This document shows, one piece after another, positions 41,520-50,516 of a stretch of 64,000 nucleotides of DNA (position 1 is the stretch's first letter; each line of letters opens with the position of its first letter). The notes under the pieces were generated by a model. That model was not told the origin of the DNA, searched no databases, and was given only the letters and a program-made list of their open reading frames with translations. The stretch lies in the NCBI GenBank assembly GCA_036351115.1, contig JAZBOL010000097.1, forward strand, positions 1 to 64,000, written 5' to 3'. The position numbers and the translations under genes were made by a program. Source of the stretch: Marinihelvus sp036351115. GTDB lineage: Bacteria > Pseudomonadota > Gammaproteobacteria > Xanthomonadales > SZUA-36.

Positions 41520-42431
41520 GTGAACGATGCCCAGACCGACCATCGCTTCGAGCTCAGCCGCGGCCAGAAGGCCTTCAAGGCGGTCGTCTATTCGCTGCTC
41601 GTGCTGAACTTCTGCGCGTACCTGGTCGTGGACATCAACAACGCGGCCCACACGCTCAACGCCGATTCCACCTTGCTGAACGTCACCAGCGCCTTTGCCG
41701 TCAGCAGCGCCGTGTTCGCCTGGCTGCTGCTCATCGCCCTGCTCGAACTCGAAACCTACGCCCTCGACGACGAGGCCTGGACCGGACGCCTGACGTTGGT
41801 CGTGCATGCCGTGCGTCTCGGCTGCCTCGTGGTGATCACGCACTGGATCTTCGCCCTGGTCGATTACGCCGTCGATCTTCGCGCGGCCGCGCCGCTTGAG
41901 GGCGTGAACGACCTGTGCGCGCTGGCGGGGGAGGAACGGTCCTGGACCTTCAATCTCGACTACCGGGACATCACGGACGACAACTGCGCGGAGCTGAGCA
42001 CCGCGACGACCTTCTTCGCCATCCCGGACAGCCCCGTGGTCACGGATGGCGAAGGCCTGGCCCTGGAGCGCCAGCTGGCCTGGGGGGACGTGGTGGAGAT
42101 CGTCGCCTGGCTGCTCATCATCCTGGCGACCGAGGCCTTGGTGCGGCTCCAGGAGCGCCAGGTCACCGGGGGCCGGCTGATGAGCGCCCTGCGCGGCACG
42201 ACCTTCGTGTCTTACGGTGTGCCGATCGTCCTGGCGCTATGGTGGCTCTGGCTCGGTCACCCGCTCTACACCTGGGATACGTTCCTGTGGATCGGGGGCT
42301 TCACGGTGATCGAGATGAATCTCCGGGCCTGGCGCGAGGAAATCGCCCGGCAGATGATGGTCCGGGACGCCATGGCCCGGCCGGAAACACTAGAATCGGC
42401 AGACCGGTCCGATGCGGTGGAATCTCCATGA
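41520..42431 (+). CDS. Integral membrane protein of unknown function upstream of puuB-like gene
   Basis: About 303 residues from GTG 41520; the frame is open to 41403 but that would run into the divergent oxidase gene. Five hydrophobic segments (AVVYSLLVLNFCAYLVV, VSSAVFAWLLLIALLEL, VRLGCLVVITHWIFALVD, VVEIVAWLLIILATEAL, SYGVPIVLALWWLW) with a long polar loop of about 70 residues after the third that holds two cysteines and may lie outside. Its TGA overlaps the ATG of the PuuB-like gene (ATGA), so they are coupled. No family recognised. Confidence 0.75.
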   Translation: MNDAQTDHRFELSRGQKAFKAVVYSLLVLNFCAYLVVDINNAAHTLNADSTLLNVTSAFAVSSAVFAWLLLIALLELETYALDDEAWTGRLTLVVHAVRLGCLVVITHWIFALVDYAVDLRAAAPLEGVNDLCALAGEERSWTFNLDYRDITDDNCAELSTATTFFAIPDSPVVTDGEGLALERQLAWGDVVEIVAWLLIILATEALVRLQERQVTGGRLMSALRGTTFVSYGVPIVLALWWLWLGHPLYTWDTFLWIGGFTVIEMNLRAWREEIARQMMVRDAMARPETLESADRSDAVESP

Positions 42432-43723
42432 CCCAGAAACCCGACAACCAGAAACAGGAGCACACCGGCTCCTACTACGCCGCGACGGTCAACGAGCGCA
42501 CCGACTATCCGGCCCTCGAGGGCAGTGTCGATACGGACGTGTGCGTGGTGGGCGGTGGCTTCACCGGTGTCGCCACCGCCCTGACGCTGGCCGAACGCGG
42601 CTACCGGGTCACGGTGCTGGAAGCCAACCGCATCGGATGGGGCGCTTCCGGGCGCAACGGCGGTCAGCTCATCAATGGCATCAGTGGCCTGGGCAAGGTG
42701 GCGAAGGCGAATGGCCAGGGCGCCGAGGACCTGCTCTGGGACCTGGGCTGGCGGGGCAACGCCATCGTCCGGGAACGCATGGAAAAGTACGGCATCGCCT
42801 GCGATTTCAAGGAGGGCTTCGTCGAGGTGGCGCTCAAGGAGCGGCAGATCGCCGATCTCGAGGCATACGCGGAAGAGCGTGAACGGCGTAACTGGCCGCA
42901 CCGCTATGAACTGTGGTCCCGGGAAGAGACCCGGGAGAAGCTGGGGACGGACAGCTACATCGGCGGTTTCGCCTGTTTCCGGGACGGCCACCTGCACCCC
43001 CTGAACCTGTGCATCGGCGAAGCCCGCGCCGCGGCAGGGCTCGGTGTCACGCTGCACGAGCAGTCACCCGTCACCGGCATCGACCACGGCGACCGGCCCG
43101 TGGTCCGCACCGGGCAGGGCGAGGTTCGCGCGGACGCCGTCGTGCTGGCCGGCAACGCCTACAGCCGCCTCGAGCCCCGTCACCTGTCCAACCTGGTGTT
43201 TCCCGCCGGCAGCTACATCATCGCCACCGAACCCCTGGATGAAGACACGGTTGCGCGGATCAACCCCCTGGACGTGGCCGTCTGCGACGTCAACGAAGTG
43301 GTCGACTACTACCGACTGTCCGCGGACAAGCGGCTGCTCTACGGCGGCGCCTGCAACTACTCCGGCCGGGAGCCGCGCAGCATCGAGTCCTACATCCGCC
43401 CACGCATGCTGAAGGTCTATCCGGAGCTCGCCGGCGCCCGGATCGATTTCCAGTGGGGCGGCATGATCGGCATCGTGCTCAACCGCGTACCGGCGGTCGG
43501 GCGCATCAACGGCAACGTTTACTACTGCCAGGGGTACTCCGGCCACGGCGTCGCCGCAACCCACATCATGGGGGAAGTGATGGCCGACGCGATCGGAGGC
43601 ACGCTGGAAACCTTCGACATGTTCGCCAACATCAGGCACTTCCGAATCCCCGGAAGCCAGTGGCTGGGGAATCAGATCATTGCCCTGGGCATGCTGTACT
43701 ACAAGATGAAAGACCGGCTCTAG
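42428..43723 (+). CDS. PuuB-like FAD-dependent amine oxidase (gamma-glutamylputrescine oxidoreductase family)
   Basis: A 431-residue DAO-fold flavoprotein. Diagnostic motifs: SYYAATVNERTDYPALEG, TDVCVVGGGFTGVATALTLAE, LEANRIGWGASGRNGGQLI (PuuB/OrdL type) and YYCQGYSGHGVAATHIMGEV. Family members oxidise gamma-glutamylputrescine, sarcosine or similar secondary amines, releasing aldehyde and hydrogen peroxide. The other puu genes (puuA, puuC, puuD) are not in the window, so the real substrate could be another amine. Coupled to the membrane protein upstream; convergent with the symporter gene. Confidence 0.9.
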   Translation: MTQKPDNQKQEHTGSYYAATVNERTDYPALEGSVDTDVCVVGGGFTGVATALTLAERGYRVTVLEANRIGWGASGRNGGQLINGISGLGKVAKANGQGAEDLLWDLGWRGNAIVRERMEKYGIACDFKEGFVEVALKERQIADLEAYAEERERRNWPHRYELWSREETREKLGTDSYIGGFACFRDGHLHPLNLCIGEARAAAGLGVTLHEQSPVTGIDHGDRPVVRTGQGEVRADAVVLAGNAYSRLEPRHLSNLVFPAGSYIIATEPLDEDTVARINPLDVAVCDVNEVVDYYRLSADKRLLYGGACNYSGREPRSIESYIRPRMLKVYPELAGARIDFQWGGMIGIVLNRVPAVGRINGNVYYCQGYSGHGVAATHIMGEVMADAIGGTLETFDMFANIRHFRIPGSQWLGNQIIALGMLYYKMKDRL

Positions 43724-43787
43724 GCGACCGCCCCCGGGACCCCGGGCCACGGCGAACCCGGTACGACGGTTCTCCGGCCGGGCGCGG

Positions 43788-45383
43788 TCACAGGGCCGAC
43801 ACGTCGGCGAACACGACGTAGACCGTCAGCACGATGAGCACCAGCAACGCGCTGACGAGTTTCGTGTACCGCCAGGGGGTGAGGTCCACCGCGCCCACAT
43901 CCTTCTGTTCGAAGGGTTCCGCTCGAGGACTCAATTCGCCCCGGATCAGCATGTAGATCACCAGGTAGGCGAAGACCACGCCGAGGAAATGAAACTCGTG
44001 CATGGATTCGACGATTGGCGAAAGGGGCGGAAGGAAGTAGCCACAACCAATGACGACCAGGCCCGTCACCAGGGCCGTTCGTGCCGCCGAGGCCGGCACC
44101 CGTTTCGTGAGCATGCCGACGAGCACCACGGCGAAGATCGGAATGAAGTACATGCCGTTCATTTTTTGCAGGTACGAGAAGATGCTGGCCTGCCCGTCGA
44201 GCAGCGGCGCCAGGGTCATGGCGCAGATCGCGATGATCCAGCCGAACGCCTTCCCCGCCCGCACGAGTTGCTGGTCCGATGCGTCCCGGTTCATGAGCTT
44301 GCCGTACAGGCCCATGCTGAACAGGGTGCAGGTGCTGTTCAGCGCCGAATTGAAGCTCGACAGGATGGCGCCCATCATCGCCGCCGCGAAGAAGCCGGCG
44401 AAGGCCTCCGGCAGGACGCCACGGACCAGCGCGCCGTAGGCGTGGTCTGCACGCACGTCCTCACCGGCGAACCAGGCGAAGGCGATCATGCCCGGGATGA
44501 CGAGATACAGGGGTCCGAGCAGTTTGAGGAATCCGGTGGCGAGGACGCCCTTCTGGCCCTCGGCGAGGGAACTCGCCCCCAGCGTGCGCTGGATGATCTG
44601 CTGGTTGGTGGTCCAGTAGAACAGGTTCAGCAGCAGCACCCCCGTGAAAATCGTGCCCACGGGTACCGCACTGTCGTTTCCCTCGATGGAGCTGAATCGT
44701 CCCTCGTTACCGGCGACCAGGGCCTCCATCCCGGCGTCCAGGCTGCCGTCCCCGAGCGCCTTCAGCCCGAACCAGGTAATCAGGAATCCGCCGGTCAGCA
44801 GCCCGAATCCGTTGATGAGGTCGGACACGGCGACGGTTCGTAATCCGCCGAAGAGGGCGTAGAGCGAGCCGATGATGCCGACGACCCACACGATGACCCA
44901 GAGGGTCTGGCGGTGGGACTCGAAACCGAACATTTCCTGTACGTCCAGGATGCCGATGAGCCCGGTGGCCCCGGTGTAGAGAATGATCGGCAACAGGATC
45001 ACCGCGTAGGCCAGGAGGAAAATCAGGCTGGCGATCAGTCGGGTGCGCTCATCGAAGCGCAATTCCAGGTACTCCGGAACCGTGGCCACGCCGCTCTTGA
45101 GAAAGCGCGGCAGGAAGAACAGCGCCATGGCCACCAGTGCGACGACGGCGACGACCTCCCACACCATGACGGAGAAGCCATAGGCGAAGGCCGCGCCGTT
45201 GAGGCCAACCAGTTGTTCCGTGGACAGGTTGGTCAACAGCAGGGAGCCGGCGATCAGCGGCCAACCCAGGCTTCGGCCGGCCAGGAAGTAGCCTTCGCTG
45301 GTGTCGTGGTCATCCTTGCGGGTAAACCAGATGGTCAGTACGGCCACGAGGCCGGTGAAGAACAGGAAGGAAAACAGGGTCAC
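43788..45383 (-). CDS. Sodium/solute symporter (SSS family, sugar-type)
   Basis: A 531-residue transporter from GTG 45383 with about 14 helices. Family motifs SEGYFLAGRSLGWPLIAGSL, TNLSTEQLVGLNGAAFAYG, ALFGGLRTVAVSDLING and YWTTNQQIIQRTLGA correspond closely to the Vibrio Na+/galactose transporter vSGLT, including the sodium-site and sugar-site regions. It follows galT-galK on the same strand (34-base gap), so galactose or glucose uptake is likely. The frame upstream of the GTG is not coding-like. Confidence 0.9.
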   Translation of the reverse strand: MTLFSFLFFTGLVAVLTIWFTRKDDHDTSEGYFLAGRSLGWPLIAGSLLLTNLSTEQLVGLNGAAFAYGFSVMVWEVVAVVALVAMALFFLPRFLKSGVATVPEYLELRFDERTRLIASLIFLLAYAVILLPIILYTGATGLIGILDVQEMFGFESHRQTLWVIVWVVGIIGSLYALFGGLRTVAVSDLINGFGLLTGGFLITWFGLKALGDGSLDAGMEALVAGNEGRFSSIEGNDSAVPVGTIFTGVLLLNLFYWTTNQQIIQRTLGASSLAEGQKGVLATGFLKLLGPLYLVIPGMIAFAWFAGEDVRADHAYGALVRGVLPEAFAGFFAAAMMGAILSSFNSALNSTCTLFSMGLYGKLMNRDASDQQLVRAGKAFGWIIAICAMTLAPLLDGQASIFSYLQKMNGMYFIPIFAVVLVGMLTKRVPASAARTALVTGLVVIGCGYFLPPLSPIVESMHEFHFLGVVFAYLVIYMLIRGELSPRAEPFEQKDVGAVDLTPWRYTKLVSALLVLIVLTVYVVFADVSAL

Positions 45384-45417
45384 GGGTCTGGGCTCGCTTC
45401 TCGTTGTTGTCGGTCCA

Positions 45418-46548
45418 TCATGCCACGCGGTAAAAGCCGGCGGCGGGTTCGCAGGCCAGCAGCCTGGATTGGCGCCCCGTGCGGGCCCCGTAGGCCACGG
45501 GCACCGCGGCACGGGTCTCGTCCAGCCGGTCCGCCTCCACCAGGGCGACCACCGCGCCGCCGAAGCCCGCGCCGGTCATTTTGGCCCCGTGTACGCCCGC
45601 CATACCCTGGAGCAGGCCCGCCATCTCGTCCAGTTCCGGGCAGGACACCTCGTAGTCGTCCCGCAGGGACCGGTGCGATTCGTTCATCAACGTCCCGAAC
45701 CGCCGAGCATCACCCGCCTTCAGCGCGGCTACCGCGTCCCGGACGCGGGCATGCTCGGAGGCCACGTGTCGCGCCCGCCGGAGCAGGAGCGGGTCCTGCG
45801 CGAGGGGTGTTCCGGGTTCGAAGTCCGGTGGTCGCAGCGCGACCAGCGGCCGCCCCACCCGGGCAGCGGCGCGTTCACACTCGGTACGGCGTTCGTTGTA
45901 GCACGAGCCGGCCAGCGATCGCGATACGCCCGTATCCGCGAGGAGCACGCGCAGGCGTTCCGCCGGGAAGGGAACCGGCTCCCACTCCAGGGTGCCGCAG
46001 TGCAGGACAAGAAGCTTTCCTGCCTGGCCCATGGCCACGGCAAAAGGGTCGAGAATGCCGCAGGCCAGTCCGACAAAATCGTTTTCCGCGGCCTGCGCGA
46101 TGCGCGCCAGGGCGAGCCCGTCGAATGTCCCGCCGCCCAGGTCGGCGAGCACGCCGGCGAAGCCGAGCGTCAGGGAGGCGGAGGACGACAGGCCTCGCCC
46201 GGCGGGCAGGTTGGAGCGCAGCCGCAGATCCATTCCCTGCTCCGGCCAGTCGCCGGGAAAGGCGGCAAGCACGCCGAGGAGGTAGTCGCTCCAGTGCCCC
46301 CGGGGCCCGGCGGCCAGCCTCGCCGCGGTCAGCTCGACCGTCTCGCTGAAGGCTTCCGAGTGGACCCGGAAGATGGCGTCCGCTCGCCGGGACACTTCGA
46401 AACGCGTTCCAAGGCCGATGGCCATGGGCAGCACGAGCCCCCCGTTGTAGTCCGTGTGTTCGCCGAGCAGATTGATCCGTCCCGGCGAGAAGTACACCGC
46501 CTCGGGGGGTCCGAAGGGTGGCGCTTCGTTGCCGGGGTGATCAGTCAA
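45418..46548 (-). CDS. galK: Galactokinase
   Basis: A 376-residue GHMP kinase. PGRINLLGEHTDYNGGLVLP is the galactokinase signature, LPAGRGLSSSASLTLGF the ATP loop and GAKMTGAGFGGAVVALV the third motif. It phosphorylates galactose at C1 in the Leloir pathway. The start is TTG 46548, eight bases inside the end of galT, giving tight coupling. Confidence 0.95.
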   Translation of the reverse strand: MTDHPGNEAPPFGPPEAVYFSPGRINLLGEHTDYNGGLVLPMAIGLGTRFEVSRRADAIFRVHSEAFSETVELTAARLAAGPRGHWSDYLLGVLAAFPGDWPEQGMDLRLRSNLPAGRGLSSSASLTLGFAGVLADLGGGTFDGLALARIAQAAENDFVGLACGILDPFAVAMGQAGKLLVLHCGTLEWEPVPFPAERLRVLLADTGVSRSLAGSCYNERRTECERAAARVGRPLVALRPPDFEPGTPLAQDPLLLRRARHVASEHARVRDAVAALKAGDARRFGTLMNESHRSLRDDYEVSCPELDEMAGLLQGMAGVHGAKMTGAGFGGAVVALVEADRLDETRAAVPVAYGARTGRQSRLLACEPAAGFYRVA

Positions 46549-47563
46549 GGCACGCCCGGAGCCGCTCGGCCCCCGCTTCGGGCGTCAGGTCACGCTGGGC
46601 CTCGGCGAGCATTTCGTAGCCCACCATGAACTTGCGCACCGTGGCGGACCTCAGCAGGGGGGGATAAAAGTGCATGTGCAGGGTGCAGTGGGGATGGCCG
46701 GCCCCGTCCGTTGGCGCCTGGTGAATGCCCGACGAGTAGGGAAACGGCACCCCGAACAGCCGGTCATAGGCCCGGGTAACGACGCCGATGATGGCGGCGA
46801 AATCCTCGGTCTGCGCCGGACTGAAATCCGCCAGGCTTTCCACCTGCAGCCGTGGCAGCACCAGGGTCTCGAAGGGCCAGGTCGCCCAGAAGGGCACGAC
46901 GACGAGAAAGTGATCGTTGACGGCAACGAGGCGCTCGCCGCGCTCGAGCTCCAACGCCGCGTACGCCATCAGCAACGGGCGACCGTGTCGCTCACGCCAG
47001 GCCGCCATGTTGCGCAGTTCACGCGCCGGCAGGTCGGGGATCGAGGACTGGGCCCAGATCTGCCCGTGCGGATGCGGGTTGCTGCAGCCCATCAGTTCGC
47101 CCTTGTTCTCGAAAATCTGGACGTGGCCGATCAGGTCGTCCGCCGCCAGGACCTCGTGCTCGTATTTCCAGGCCTCGACCACGCGGACCAGCGCCTGGGG
47201 ATCGAGCTGCGCCAGCCCGAGGTCATGGCGCGGGGAGAAGCACACGACGCGGCAGCGCCCACGCTCCGCCCGGGCCACCAGCAGGCCGTGTTCATCCATG
47301 CCCCAGGGCTCGTTTTCCGGCGGCAAGGCGGGGAAATCGTTGTCAAAAACGAAGGGGCCGGCATAGTCCGGATTGCGCTCGCCGCTGGCGCGTTCATTGC
47401 CCGGACACAGGTTGCAAGCGGGGTCGTAGGCCGCCGATGCCGGTATCGGTGCCGGCTCCTCGCTGCCCTGCCAGGGACGCTGGAGACGATGCGGCGACAC
47501 GAGCACGTGTTCGCCGGTCAGGGGGTTGTAACGCCGATGCGCGCGGGTCCACGAGTCCTGCAT
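46541..47563 (-). CDS. galT: Galactose-1-phosphate uridylyltransferase
   Basis: A 340-residue enzyme. Zinc ligands are suggested by CNLCPGNERASGE; GCSNPHPHGQIWA carries the uridylylated histidine of the HPH motif; the C-terminal half has SSGIHQAPTD and LHMHFYPPLLRS. It exchanges UMP between UDP-glucose and galactose-1-phosphate. First gene of the galT-galK-symporter unit; galE and galM were not seen here. Confidence 0.95.
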   Translation of the reverse strand: MQDSWTRAHRRYNPLTGEHVLVSPHRLQRPWQGSEEPAPIPASAAYDPACNLCPGNERASGERNPDYAGPFVFDNDFPALPPENEPWGMDEHGLLVARAERGRCRVVCFSPRHDLGLAQLDPQALVRVVEAWKYEHEVLAADDLIGHVQIFENKGELMGCSNPHPHGQIWAQSSIPDLPARELRNMAAWRERHGRPLLMAYAALELERGERLVAVNDHFLVVVPFWATWPFETLVLPRLQVESLADFSPAQTEDFAAIIGVVTRAYDRLFGVPFPYSSGIHQAPTDGAGHPHCTLHMHFYPPLLRSATVRKFMVGYEMLAEAQRDLTPEAGAERLRACLD

Positions 47564-47683
47564 GCGGGCATGATCGCCCAGCGTCCGCTACCGGTCAAAG
47601 CGCCCCCGTCCTGCGCGAGGCATGGCGACCGGGCCCGCGGGCGCACGACAGGACCGACGGAGCCTGTCGGGAAACCAGAGACG

Positions 47684-47710
47684 AAAAAGCCGGCCTGCGG
47701 CCGGCTTTTT
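47684..47710 (-). terminator. Rho-independent terminator after atpC
   Basis: AAAAAGCCGGCC and GGCCGGCTTTTT form a perfect 12-bp stem with loop TGC (minus strand GCA). With the T run on each side it can work in both directions; it lies 21 bases past the atpC stop and 120 bases upstream of galT. Confidence 0.9.
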
Positions 47711-47730
47711 CCCTGGCAAGGTGTCAGACC

Positions 47731-48156
47731 TTACTTGCGGGATACCTTCCTGCGAAGCTGCTCCAGCGCCTGCAGCTGCGCCAGGGCTTCAGCCAGCTTG
47801 GCCTGGGCTTCGGCGACCTCCAGGGTCTCCGTCCGGTCAGCGAGCGCGCGCTCCGCCTCCTCCTTGGCCTTCTGCGCGGCAGCCGCATCCAGGTCCTTGC
47901 CGCGCATGGCCGTATCCGCGAGCACCGTGACGATGTGCGGCTGAACTTCGAGGATGCCGCCGCCACAGAAGAAAAACTGCTCCTCCCCGGACTCGTCCAG
48001 CACGCGCACCGGTCCCGGCTTGAGCTGGGTGATCAGCGGCGTGTGTCTCGGGTAGATACCCAGCTCGCCCTGGGTGCCGGTTGCAAAAACGGCTTTCGCC
48101 TCACCGGACCAGATCTCCGCTTCAGCGGAGACGATGTCGCACTGGATGGTTTTCAT
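47731..48156 (-). CDS. atpC: ATP synthase epsilon subunit
   Basis: A 141-residue F1 subunit. N-terminal beta sandwich with IQCDIVSAEAEIWSGEAKAV and GELGIYPRHTPLITQLKPG, then the helical hairpin rich in Ala/Glu/Lys (KAKEEAERALADRTE) that inhibits hydrolysis. Its ATG shares a base with the TGA of atpD. Last gene of the atp operon, followed by a terminator. Confidence 0.97.
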   Translation of the reverse strand: MKTIQCDIVSAEAEIWSGEAKAVFATGTQGELGIYPRHTPLITQLKPGPVRVLDESGEEQFFFCGGGILEVQPHIVTVLADTAMRGKDLDAAAAQKAKEEAERALADRTETLEVAEAQAKLAEALAQLQALEQLRRKVSRK

Positions 48157-49550
48157 CAGGCGGCTTCCTTGGACTCCATGGCCTTGGCTTTCTCCACGGC
48201 TTCTTCAATGCCGCCGACCATGTAAAAGGCCTGCTCGGGCAGGTGATCGTATTCACCTTCCACGATGCCCTTGAAGGCGCGGATCGTGTCCTTCAGGGAC
48301 ACGTACTTGCCCGGCGCGCCGGTGAAGGTTTCCGCCACGAAGAACGGCTGGGACAGGAAGCGTTGCACCTTGCGGGCGCGTGCCACCGTGTCCTTGTCTT
48401 CCTCGGACAGCTCGTCCATGCCCAGGATGGCGATGATGTCCTTCAGCTCCTTGTAGCGCTGAAGCACGCCCTGGACGGAACGGGCCACGTCGTAGTGCTC
48501 GGAACCGATGAGGTTCGGGTCCAGCAGGCGCGACGTGGAGTCCAGCGGGTCCACGGCGGGGTAGATGCCCTGCTCCGCAATGGAACGGGACAGCACGAGC
48601 GTGGCGTCCAGGTGGGCAAAGGTCGTCGCCGGAGAGGGGTCCGTCAAGTCATCGGCAGGCACGTACACGGCCTGGAAAGACGTGATGGAGCCCGTCTTGG
48701 TCGTGGTGATGCGCTCCTGGAGGAGGCCCATTTCCAGGGCCAGCGTGGGCTGGTAGCCCACGGCGGAAGGCATGCGGCCCAGGAGCGCGGACACTTCCGT
48801 CCCGGCCAGGGTGTAACGGTAGATGTTGTCGATGAACATGAGCACGTCACGGCCTTCGTCACGGAATTCTTCGGCCATGGTCAGACCGGTCAGGGCCACG
48901 CGAAGACGGTTACCCGGCGGCTCGTTCATCTGGCCGTACACCAGGGCCACCTTGTCGAGCACCTCCGCTTCCTTCATCTCGTGGTAGAAGTCGTTGCCCT
49001 CACGGGTGCGCTCACCCACGCCGGCGAACACGGAGTAACCCGAGTGCTCGATGGCGATGTTTCGGATCAGCTCCATGAGCGTCACGGTCTTGCCCACGCC
49101 GGCGCCGCCGAACAGGCCGACCTTGCCTCCCTTGGCGATGGGCATGATCAGGTCGATCACCTTGACACCGGTTTCGAGGATGTCGTTGCCACCGGCCTGC
49201 TCTTCGTAGGAAGGCGGCTTACGGTGAATCGGCATGGTCTTCTCGGCGCCGATAGGACCGGCCTCGTCGATCGGGCGACCCAGCACGTCCATGACGCGGC
49301 CCAGGGTCTTTTCGCCCACGGGTACGGAAATCGCGGCGCCCGTATTGGTGACTTCGACACCACGCTTCAGGCCATCGGTGGAGCCCAGGGCAATGGTTCG
49401 CACCACGCCGTCCCCGAGCTGCTGCTGCACCTCGAGCGTGATCTCCGTGCCGTCGACGGTCAGCGCTTCGTAGATCTTCGGCAGACCTTCCTGCGTGAAC
49501 TCGACGTCGACGACAGCGCCGATGACCTGGACGATGATTCCTTTGCTCAT
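48156..49550 (-). CDS. atpD: ATP synthase beta subunit
   Basis: A 464-residue catalytic subunit from ATG 49550 (MSKGIIVQVIGAVVDVEF). Walker A is GGAGVGKTVTLMELI, the catalytic Glu is in GVGERTREGNDFYHE, and IDNIYRYTLAGTEVSALLG and DELSEEDKDTVARARK (DELSEED lever) are present. The frame extends 15 codons further upstream but those have no homology. It makes ATP at the alpha/beta interface. Confidence 0.98.
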   Translation of the reverse strand: MSKGIIVQVIGAVVDVEFTQEGLPKIYEALTVDGTEITLEVQQQLGDGVVRTIALGSTDGLKRGVEVTNTGAAISVPVGEKTLGRVMDVLGRPIDEAGPIGAEKTMPIHRKPPSYEEQAGGNDILETGVKVIDLIMPIAKGGKVGLFGGAGVGKTVTLMELIRNIAIEHSGYSVFAGVGERTREGNDFYHEMKEAEVLDKVALVYGQMNEPPGNRLRVALTGLTMAEEFRDEGRDVLMFIDNIYRYTLAGTEVSALLGRMPSAVGYQPTLALEMGLLQERITTTKTGSITSFQAVYVPADDLTDPSPATTFAHLDATLVLSRSIAEQGIYPAVDPLDSTSRLLDPNLIGSEHYDVARSVQGVLQRYKELKDIIAILGMDELSEEDKDTVARARKVQRFLSQPFFVAETFTGAPGKYVSLKDTIRAFKGIVEGEYDHLPEQAFYMVGGIEEAVEKAKAMESKEAA

Positions 49551-49622
49551 AACTCGTTCACTCAATAACGATTCAGTAAGTTTATTCACCGGCACGACGC
49601 AATCGTTTTGCGTCTCGCCCGT

Positions 49623-50489
49623 TCAGACTGCGGATGCCCCGCTCACGATCTCGGAAATTTCCTGCGTAATGGCCGCCTGGCGCGCCTTGTTGTAGGCCAG
49701 GGTAAGCTCGTCAATGAGCTCTCCGGCGTTTTCCGTGGCGTTTTTCATGGCGATCATGCGCGCCGCGTGCTCGGAAGCGAGGTTCTCGAGCACCGCCTGG
49801 AAGACGAGAGACTCGATGGCACGGACGAGCACCAGGTCGAGCAGCGACTCGGCGTCCGGCTCGTACAGGTAATCCCACATCTCCGGCACGTCGTCGTCAT
49901 CCGTCTCGGGCAGCGGCAACAGCTGATCGATGGTGGGTTTCTGGGACATCGTGTTCACGAAGTCGTTGTAGGCCAGGTACACCATGTCCACCGAGTCGTC
50001 GCGGTAGGCGTCGAGCACGGTGGTGACCGCGCCGATCAGATCCTCGATCTGCGGCTTCTCGCCGAGGTCGGTGATCTTGGCCGAGATGTTCACGTTGATG
50101 TTGCGGAAAAAGGCGCTGCCCTTTTTGCCCAGCGTCACGAGGGTGACTTCCGCGCCCCTGGCCTGCCATTCGCTGATCTCGCCGAGCAGCTTTTTGAACA
50201 GGTTGGTGTTCAAACCGCCACACAGGCCACGATCGGTGGACACGACCACGTAAGCCACCCGCTTGACCTCTCCCTCGTGGGGAACGGTAAACGGATGCCG
50301 GTACTCGGGACGCGCCATGGCCAGGTGGCCGATGATGCGGCGCACCATGCTTGCATAGGGACGCGAGGCCTGCATCAGATCCTGGGATTTGCGGATCTTG
50401 CTTGCCGAGACCATCTCGAGCGCCGAGGTCACCTTGCGGGTGTTCTGGACACTCTTGATCTTGCCCGTGATTTCCTTGCCGCTTGCCAT
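49623..50489 (-). CDS. atpG: ATP synthase gamma subunit
   Basis: A 288-residue rotor shaft subunit. The N-terminal helix EITGKIKSVQNTRKVTSALE and the C-terminal helix MIAMKNATENAGELIDELTL form the coiled coil; STDRGLCGGLNTNLFKKL is the conserved central strand. AGGAGC precedes the ATG. Confidence 0.97.
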   Translation of the reverse strand: MASGKEITGKIKSVQNTRKVTSALEMVSASKIRKSQDLMQASRPYASMVRRIIGHLAMARPEYRHPFTVPHEGEVKRVAYVVVSTDRGLCGGLNTNLFKKLLGEISEWQARGAEVTLVTLGKKGSAFFRNINVNISAKITDLGEKPQIEDLIGAVTTVLDAYRDDSVDMVYLAYNDFVNTMSQKPTIDQLLPLPETDDDDVPEMWDYLYEPDAESLLDLVLVRAIESLVFQAVLENLASEHAARMIAMKNATENAGELIDELTLAYNKARQAAITQEISEIVSGASAV

Positions 50490-50516
50490 GCTTGCTCCTG
50501 GGGAGAAGGGACCCTG

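Noticed and set aside
43724..43787. Terminator between the PuuB-like and symporter genes
   Set aside because: Short GC-rich inverted repeats are present but there is no T tract on either strand.
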